A stretch of DNA of 28,646 nucleotides from Smittium culicis (lineage: Eukaryota > Kickxellomycota > Harpellomycetes > Harpellales > Legeriomycetaceae), in assembly GCA_001970855.1 (NCBI GenBank), contig LSSN01000357.1:1-28646 (forward strand), written 5' to 3'. The position numbers and the translations under genes are program-made. The notes under the pieces were generated by a model. The model did not search any database. It saw only the letters and a list, made by a program, of their open reading frames with translations, and had not been told where the DNA came from. This document shows, piece after piece, positions 21,901-28,646 of this stretch. Numbering within the stretch: position 1 is the first letter of the stretch; each line of letters opens with the position of its first letter.

Positions 21901-22674
21901 TTTTTCTTTATCAGGTTTAATTTAATAATTTAGAAAGAATTTAAACGATAATTTAATAATAATTAAATAATACCAGGGATAATTAAAATCAATTTTATTA
22001 AATAATACCAGGAAAAACGAATAAATGCTCATAAAAATTGAGCTAATTTTCCTAAAAAGTCGTACCAATAATAATGTATCTAAAAAAAAAGGTTTTGAAA
22101 GAATTTATAAATTGTCCGATTTCTGTTGATAATTAGTCAAATTGAATTTTGTGATTATTTATCAATTCGCTATTGATATATATATAAATAAAATATATCG
22201 GAAATGATAGAGTAAAATTTTTAATACTTTATTTTGAATATGAAAAAACTTCATAAAGTTTAGATTATGTAAATTTTAGAAATAAATTTGGCTGTAAATT
22301 TAAATTATAATTAAAGAAAATTTTATATTTATACAATTAATCTTTTTAATGGTTTAGATCACATTAAATTTTTTGAATGATGAAATATTTATGCTATTTC
22401 ATGGATATAAGAACGTGATATTAACTTTATTTTTTAGGAAATTAAAGTCAAAAAATTAAAATTTATATTATTATACAAATCACATAATTTTTATTTTTGA
22501 TTTCATCCACAATTTTTTTGTAATCTTTAAGTTTCGTAAAAAAATTTCTATAACTAATTCGGCTAATAAAAAAAATTTTTATTATAAAATTGTGTAATAT
22601 TTAAAAAGCTAAATAAGAAAAAAAAAACATTCCCGGTCGATTTGAGTTTATTAAGTGCTTAAAATTGGAATTAG
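18906..22674. other. gene-free AT-rich region downstream of the 1400-aa gene
   Basis: No supported gene. Open stretches here (for example 20829-21053) are made almost wholly of AT-type codons and look like chance. A small direct repeat, ATTAAATAATACCAGG, occurs twice about 36 nt apart near 21962 and 21998. The right edge should include the 3' UTR of the minus-strand gene that ends at 22675. Confidence 0.45.
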
Positions 22675-25600
22675 CTACAGCAATTGACCTCCAAATCGTA
22701 GCATAGGCATTCTGGAAGAGTTTTTAAAAGGCTCTGAAACAATAAGCTGGTGACCATTAGATACAATTTTATTGTTATGTGATAGATAGTTAGATTCTAA
22801 TACTTTAATATAAATATATTTTGCTTTAATTCCATGATTAAAAATTATCATTTTGTCAAACCCATTCTTTTTATTTAAATCGACAAAACATATTGGCAGT
22901 GGATGGTATTTACTTTCATTGTTTCTAGACCTTTTAATGTCTAAAATAAGGCTTTTATAACTGTCGTATGTCAATTTATCATATTTTTTGAAATGTTTTT
23001 CTGGGATATTTTTTTCTGAGGCAAAAATTATAAACTTGTTAGCGAAGAAGCAGTTATTATACTTGAAGTCAATACTGAAATAAATCCATTTTATCAAGTT
23101 TGTTTTAATATTCTTAGAGCCAACTGTAGTAAGTATTAATTGAATGCTAGAGCTTTCTTTATTATTTGGGAAAATAAATGATAAAAAATCTGTTCCTTTA
23201 ATAGGTTCGCGTATTTTTAATTGCTTTACTTTGCACAGGATGTTGATAAAAGGAAGCCCATTATTTACAACTGATAAAATATTGAAATCTAATTCATCCT
23301 TGAGTACGTTGGATTCAAATTTTTCAGCATTAAACGAACCATTTTCTACCAAGGATATGATTTTTTTGGTGTTATAAAGCTCGTTCAAATTTACTTCAGA
23401 GTAAGTCTTTGTATTTTGGTAGTTTATTGGATATTCTTTTATGATTTTAACAGGCTCTATATCTTCTGTGAATATTTCAATTTTATCTGAGCTATAATTG
23501 TCACTAGCAGTATTATCATTTCTATTATTGATATTAATCTTCAAACTTCCATCAAAGAAGCTATATTTTCCTAATTTTTTTGAGTTACACGAATCTAAAT
23601 TATCTAAAAATTGATATTTACAGCATACTCTTGTATAGCAATAGTTAGAAATAAAAAGTACGCAAATGGCCTTATTATTTATCTCGCACATTTTTGTTTC
23701 GACAAGAATATTCAAATCACCATCTGAGCTGTAAGTAGATTTCTCGTTATCCAAAAAAAAATTCTCAAAACAAAATTTCACCATATTATTAGGTTTTTTA
23801 ACCGCAAAAAAAAACCAATCTGAAGTAGATTCAATGATTTTATTTATTTTTGTTTGCTTATTTTCTAGTATTTTATTATCTGAGTTTGATATAAAATATG
23901 AATTTTTAATATTTTCACCTACATCAGTGTTTTCTCTATTTTGGAGTTTTATTTTATTCAAATCTATACTAATACCCAATGGAAGCGGGTAAAAATATAT
24001 AGAGTTAATATTATAAGGGATTTTAAATCCCGAGAATATATAACTCTCTCGGTAAAAATTACACAGCCTTCGCTTTATTTTATTCAAATCAAAATTTTTA
24101 TTAGTAATCGTATCTTCAAAGGTAAAAAATTCTGTATCCGAATACAAGAATTTTTGAACTTTTAATAATTGGGAAGGAGAATCTATGTCTAAGTATTCAC
24201 TTATAACAGATGTTAAAAAAGATAAGTTCGTTTGATATTCAGAAATGCAATATTTCATAGCTCTGAAAGTTACATGGATGCTGTTATCAGTCAAAAAATT
24301 TCTGTTAAATTCTCTTTTTTTTTTTGAAAATAATTCTAACGAATTTAGTAGTATTTCTAAGTTTATCATTAGAAATAGGAGATATACCAAAGTTTTGATG
24401 CTCTTTTCTTCACTTGAATCTGAATTAAGTAAGAACAAATCATAATAAGAAACATATTGAGAATTTTCTTTCTTTTCTATTACATCAGTTCTCTCTATTT
24501 TATCGGCTGAGCCACTATTTATGAGAGAAAGGATAGTTTTACCACCTGGTTGATTCGTTTTTAAAAGATTGGAAATTGAAAATTCATCGTTTTGGTAAAA
24601 TTTTCTTTCTGGATCGTTTTGTTTGTTTAATGTAATATTTTGATCCATTTTGCTGCAATTTTGAATTAAATTCATGTAATTATCATAATATAAATTATTA
24701 TTTTCTTTAATAAAAGTGCTCGGCAGGTCTAATGAAATTTGTATTTCTTTATTTTCTTCACAGGGGGCTACACTTTTGATGAAAAAATCATCATTTGTTT
24801 TTTTGAAGCTTATTTTTTTTTCATTTTCAGTATTTTTGATATTTTCTGCATCGAGAGTAGTTTCATTAAAAAAATAATTTTCAAATAAATCAAAAGATGA
24901 GGCTTTAGATAAAGAATTTTTTGAGTCCATTATTATATTGCAGCTATGATTTGTTAAACCATTAATGTACGGCTCATTTTCTTTTCCTTTATTGATTTTA
25001 ATACTTTTTGAATCTTTTATATCTTTAATGATACCAAATTCTGACATTATAGTTTCATTAAATTGGGCAGTCGTATTCTGAGGTTTAAGATCAATAATAG
25101 TAGAACGTTTATTTATACTTGCTTTTTTATCTATGTCGTAGAAAATTTCGCAGTTTTTATATATCTGATCCTGTTTATCGGAAAAAACTAAACACTTTCC
25201 CTGTTCATCAGAGTAGAAATGCGCATTATTATAATCCGAACCGATTATTTCCATACTAGGTAAATTTATATCTAAACCTTGATTATTTCCAGTTATTTTA
25301 TTCCTCTTGTAGCTGCATTCTGGGTAATTTTTGGTATTTTTATCAAAAATATCGGAAAATACCCTCAGTGGAAATTTTTTATTTAAATTTTTGATTAAAG
25401 GATAATAACTATAATAATTCTTTTCAAATAAGCTCTCCAAGGAAAAATCATCAAAAAAACACTCATTCAGAGCGGCTGAGTGATTTAAATCATCGTCGCT
25501 TACATTTTGATGATTTATTATTTCTTTGGGATTTTTATTGGTGGTATCATGAAAATTTCCCTCAGCAACAGAGTAATCGAATTTCTGGCCATTATAGCTG

Positions 25601-26966
25601 TTATTTTTTAGTTCTAAAGAATTTTCATTAATTGATTTATTTATCTTTAAGCCCTTTGTGTAGGTAGGTTCTTTAACATCCATTTTATATTCTATATTAT
25701 CAGCAATCGTGTTTTTTAAATTAATTTCTGATAAAGAAATTAGATTCTGCGGATGGTAACTTTGATCTTGAAATGATTTATTTATATTAAAATCGACGGT
25801 ATAGCTAATATCTAATTATATAAAATTTATGTTTACTGTTATTATTTTAAAATTTTAAAAACTTTGAATAGCGCAAATAAAAAAAATTCTAAAAAATTAC
25901 CACTGTCAGATTTTTTGTTGAATTTTGAGTTTTTATTAAAGGTTAAATAACTCAATTCGTTTTTATGCACAAAGTTATCATCAGTTTTTTTCTGAGAACA
26001 CCTATCTGTGACACTAAATTCATGTAAATCACATTTTTTAGATTGAATTAGCTCGCTACTAATAAAAATTTCTGAAGGCTCAATGTTTTTCGAAATAATT
26101 ACATTTTCACGTTTTTGGGTTTTTACCAAATATTTTCTTGGTGAAATAGAATCGCATGTATCAATTCTAGCTCCTTCATTAAGGTTTATCCTCTTACTAT
26201 TATCTATTATATCAATTTTCCCTTTTAACTCAGTATCGTAAAATATACTGTTGTTAGTATTTCCATGTTTTTTTAACTTTTTATAAGAATCGGAAAAAAC
26301 GATGCTTGGAAAGTTTGTATTAGATATTCTGACAGTTTCAATGGATCTATTATAATATTCATTCCCCGCTTCCTTTTGAAAAGTATTATTGTTTATACTG
26401 CACTCTAAACTCATGCAATTAAAAACCTTCCTTTTTTTATCCGATTCAAGATTTTTTTGCGCAACTGTCTCATCTTGAAATTTTGTAGTCAAAGCATCGG
26501 AAGTTTTATAATTTTTTGTGGTGATTAAATTGGGTTTATTTTTTCTTGGTTTAGAGGAATTTATTAAGTTTTTTATACGATCGCTATTCATTTCCATAAT
26601 AGAATTTTCATTTGAACTGGGAAACTGTGAAATTATATTAGGAATCGAACAGATATTCTCAGAGTATATACTAGTTTTTTTTTCGGAAACGTTCGGAGAG
26701 TCGGTGAATGGATTTTTATAGAGAAAATCAGATTTTAATTTAATTTGATTGCATTCAGAGATTAAAGAATTTTCCAATTTATCATTGCTATCAACATAGT
26801 CCAAGCTCTCTTTTGAATTTTTTCTACCTCTTAAAGCGGTAATATTACTGAAACCACTATGAGTTTTCAGTGTCTTTCCTTTTTCTGATTCATTTTTATA
26901 ATTTGAATCCCTGTTGGTGGATTCGATTTCAGTTTCTACTATCATATTTTTATCAGTATTAATCAT
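22675..26966 (-). CDS. uncharacterised large protein, about 1400 aa, two exons
   Basis: I do not recognise this protein. Exon 1 (26966-25901) and exon 2 (25811-22675) join in frame through an 89-nt intron; each alone would look like a separate gene. Residues 1-355 and much of 356-800 are Asn/Lys/Ser-rich and probably disordered. A Leu/Ile-rich, likely helical stretch lies at about 828-850 (LVYLLFLMINLEILL). Aromatic and beta-prone blocks follow: DWFFFAVKKPNNMVKFCFE, then AICVLFISNYCYTRVCCKY. The last 150 residues are the best ordered: KWIYFSIDFKYNNCFF, then PLPICFVDL, then GIKAKYIYIKVLES, ending RFGGQLL. That ending recalls a discoidin-like beta sandwich, but only in style. Start: ATG at 26966; the frame is open six codons further up, but only from TTG. 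Codons are more AT-rich than in ERG7. That it is a real gene is nearly certain from its length in such AT-rich DNA. Confidence 0.85.
25812..25900 (-). other. predicted intron, 89 nt, phase 1, joining the two halves of the 1400-aa protein
   Basis: Minus strand: donor G|GTAATT at 25900, a branch-like TAATAAC at 25844-25838, and acceptor ATAATTAG ending at 25812. Joining G to AT gives an Asp codon and the peptide NKKSDSDISYTVDFNINK. The downstream frame stays open upstream of its first ATG (25683) right back to this acceptor, with a stop codon just beyond it. That is what an exon boundary predicts and what an independent gene start does not. Confidence 0.85.
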
Positions 26967-28646
26967 TATTATACTTTTAACCAATTTGAAAAATAATATG
27001 CAGATGAGATAAAATTCTAAATGCTTTTGTTAAATTAATTTTTATTTTAACTGAAAAACCTAGAGATTTTATACTTTTTTTAACTTATATGAAAAAAAAG
27101 CATTTCAAAACTAATAAATAAACTTAATAATAAATTACTTTTTAGTTTCTTGTACTGTATAAATAATTATAATGAATATATAAGAATAAGAGAAAAGTAA
27201 GTAGTGCTAAAATAGACTTACGAGGATAAATGTATTTTCCCTGAAAATGGCGTACAATAATGCTCAATCACATTTTTTTACTTTTAGTTATAATATTGTT
27301 TTCACATCTTTATAGCTGTATAATTTAGGAAATTAAAATTTCAAAAATCCTTGTATAGTTGTTAATTTATGGCTTTTTTCAATCCTTTAAAGTCTATTTC
27401 CCATTAGAATCAAATTTATGCTCCAAGTGAGCTATAGTAATTTTCAAAGTATTTATTAGATTCATGATAATACAATTAGGATATAAATTTATTTAATTTT
27501 TATTAGAGTGTAGAAATAAGCAGAAGCATAACATGCGCTAGATTAAGAAGGGTGTCAAAAGAAATTTATTTAATTTTTTTTTTTTAAAAATAAGTATTAC
27601 GAATACGTTTCTGAAATTAAAATCGTTATTTTGAGAGAAATTTTTAAAAGATATTTAACATTGGTGAAAGAAATAGAGCTGAATATAAATATGATGAGAA
27701 ATGTATCTGTATAGTCCTCAGGCTGAAAATAAATAAATAATAAACGCCAGTTAAAAGAGCTATGGTTCGATTTAAGGCACGGTACCTAGATAACCAGTTA
27801 AAACAATACAATTTCAAGATTATTTTAAAGCGAAAAAAAGGATGTGAAAATAGTGGCATGGCATGTTCTCCTATAGTATTTTTGATTGTAAAATTAATTT
27901 TCACTATTCAAAAATAGAATTTTTAGCTAAACATTAACTTTAATTTTTCTAGTAAACCAAAAAAAAAAATCACAAGCATTGTTTAAGGATCTGGGACTAT
28001 AAAACTATAAATCAGAGAATCGTTTTGGTTATAAAAAAATATGATCAATGGTGGTTTTTAATAAAAAAAAATCCATATTATTATTGTTATCATATAATAA
28101 AACAACATGTATCACATTATGGATTTTCAAAGTTAGTTTTTTTTTTTTTTAGTTTTTCCATTCCCATTAAATAAATCCAAGCAAGGTTTATTCCAATAAA
28201 TCGAAATAACTAATCTATTGTTATGGGTTTATGTTTCTTATTTTTTTTTAATTCAGATTAAAATTTAGAATTTGAAATTGTTTTAATGGGTTAATTTTTT
28301 TTTTAGTTTAGATTGTGTGTGAAGGTATGAGTGATGCTTCTAAAATTTCTACAATTACAATTGTCGAAATTAAATGTGGCTAAAAATGACAGTTTTTATT
28401 CAATTTTAATTTTACTTTCTGAATAAAAAACAACTTAATTATATATTTAGGAATACAAAAAAATTACGTGTGTAAAGACTAATGAAATAGAAAAAAAAAC
28501 AGGTATATTAGATAAAGCTACCTGCTCAAAATTTTAGATTGCTTGTTTAGGTATTTTTAAAAAGTACAACTAATATATAATATTACTGATATATTAAGCA
28601 ACTTGAACATTGATTTTTTAAGTTTTTTTAATAGTCTAAAAACTTA
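26967..28646. other. AT-rich region upstream of the 1400-aa gene
   Basis: No gene can be supported; the promoter of the 1400-aa gene should be here. One open stretch on the minus strand (27904-27644) starts from TTG and is hydrophobic without family likeness. A short hairpin CAGGTA / TACCTG lies near 28500-28524. There are several long T and A runs (for example 28137-28151 and 28491-28499). Confidence 0.5.

Noticed and set aside
25684..25841. Stop and new ATG between the 380- and 1002-codon minus-strand frames as a boundary between two genes
   Set aside because: The downstream frame is open past its ATG back to a splice acceptor, and a same-phase donor lies in the upstream frame; a single spliced gene explains both.
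27765..27775. tRNA gene suggested by GGTTCGATT
   Set aside because: No A box at tRNA spacing and no cloverleaf pairing around it.
27644..27904. 86-codon hydrophobic minus-strand protein
   Set aside because: Begins at TTG, no recognisable motif, and a length expected by chance across this much AT-rich sequence.
28283..28290. Further MITE end at GGGTTAA near the right edge
   Set aside because: No matching inverted end at about 190 bp on either side and no GC-rich core next to it.

Overview
The window is nuclear DNA of a very AT-rich fungus. It holds a spliced lanosterol synthase, a Mdm33/She9-type inner-mitochondrial-membrane protein found only in fungi, short GT-AG introns (72-129 nt) and long Asn/Ser/Lys-rich low-complexity protein regions. 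The standard genetic code fits. Base composition and protein style recall early-diverging zoopagomycotan lineages such as Harpellales (Smittium-like). That placement is inference; no rRNA or barcode gene is present.

Layout. (1) 1-1823 (+): the C-terminal three quarters of lanosterol synthase (ERG7), in three exons; the N-terminus lies left of the window. (2) 1824-2874: convergent intergenic space with a 190-bp piggyBac-like MITE (TTAA sites at both ends) and a small GC-rich, tRNA-like patch. (3) 2875-6093 (-): MDM33/SHE9, rebuilt here as two exons encoding 1029 aa, with a low-complexity insert of more than 500 residues. (4) 6977-10057 (-): a 1026-aa TBC-domain Rab GTPase-activating protein with both catalytic fingers intact. 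(5) 10058-22674: a 12.6-kb gene desert with a purine-rich strand segment, a 42-bp minisatellite, a second MITE copy, an assembly gap with identical 115-bp flanks, a GC-richer relic and several coding-like scraps. (6) 22675-26966 (-): two adjacent reading frames that join through an 89-nt intron into one protein of about 1400 aa that I do not recognise. (7) 26967-28646: AT-rich upstream sequence with no gene seen.

The genes do not form a pathway. ERG7 makes lanosterol in the ER/lipid-droplet system, MDM33 shapes the inner mitochondrial membrane, and the TBC protein switches off a Rab in membrane traffic. The observations most worth a second look are the altered catalytic motif of the sterol cyclase (DTTSE for DCTAE), the MITE pair, the spliced unknown 1400-aa protein, and the probably false gap at 15189-15460.
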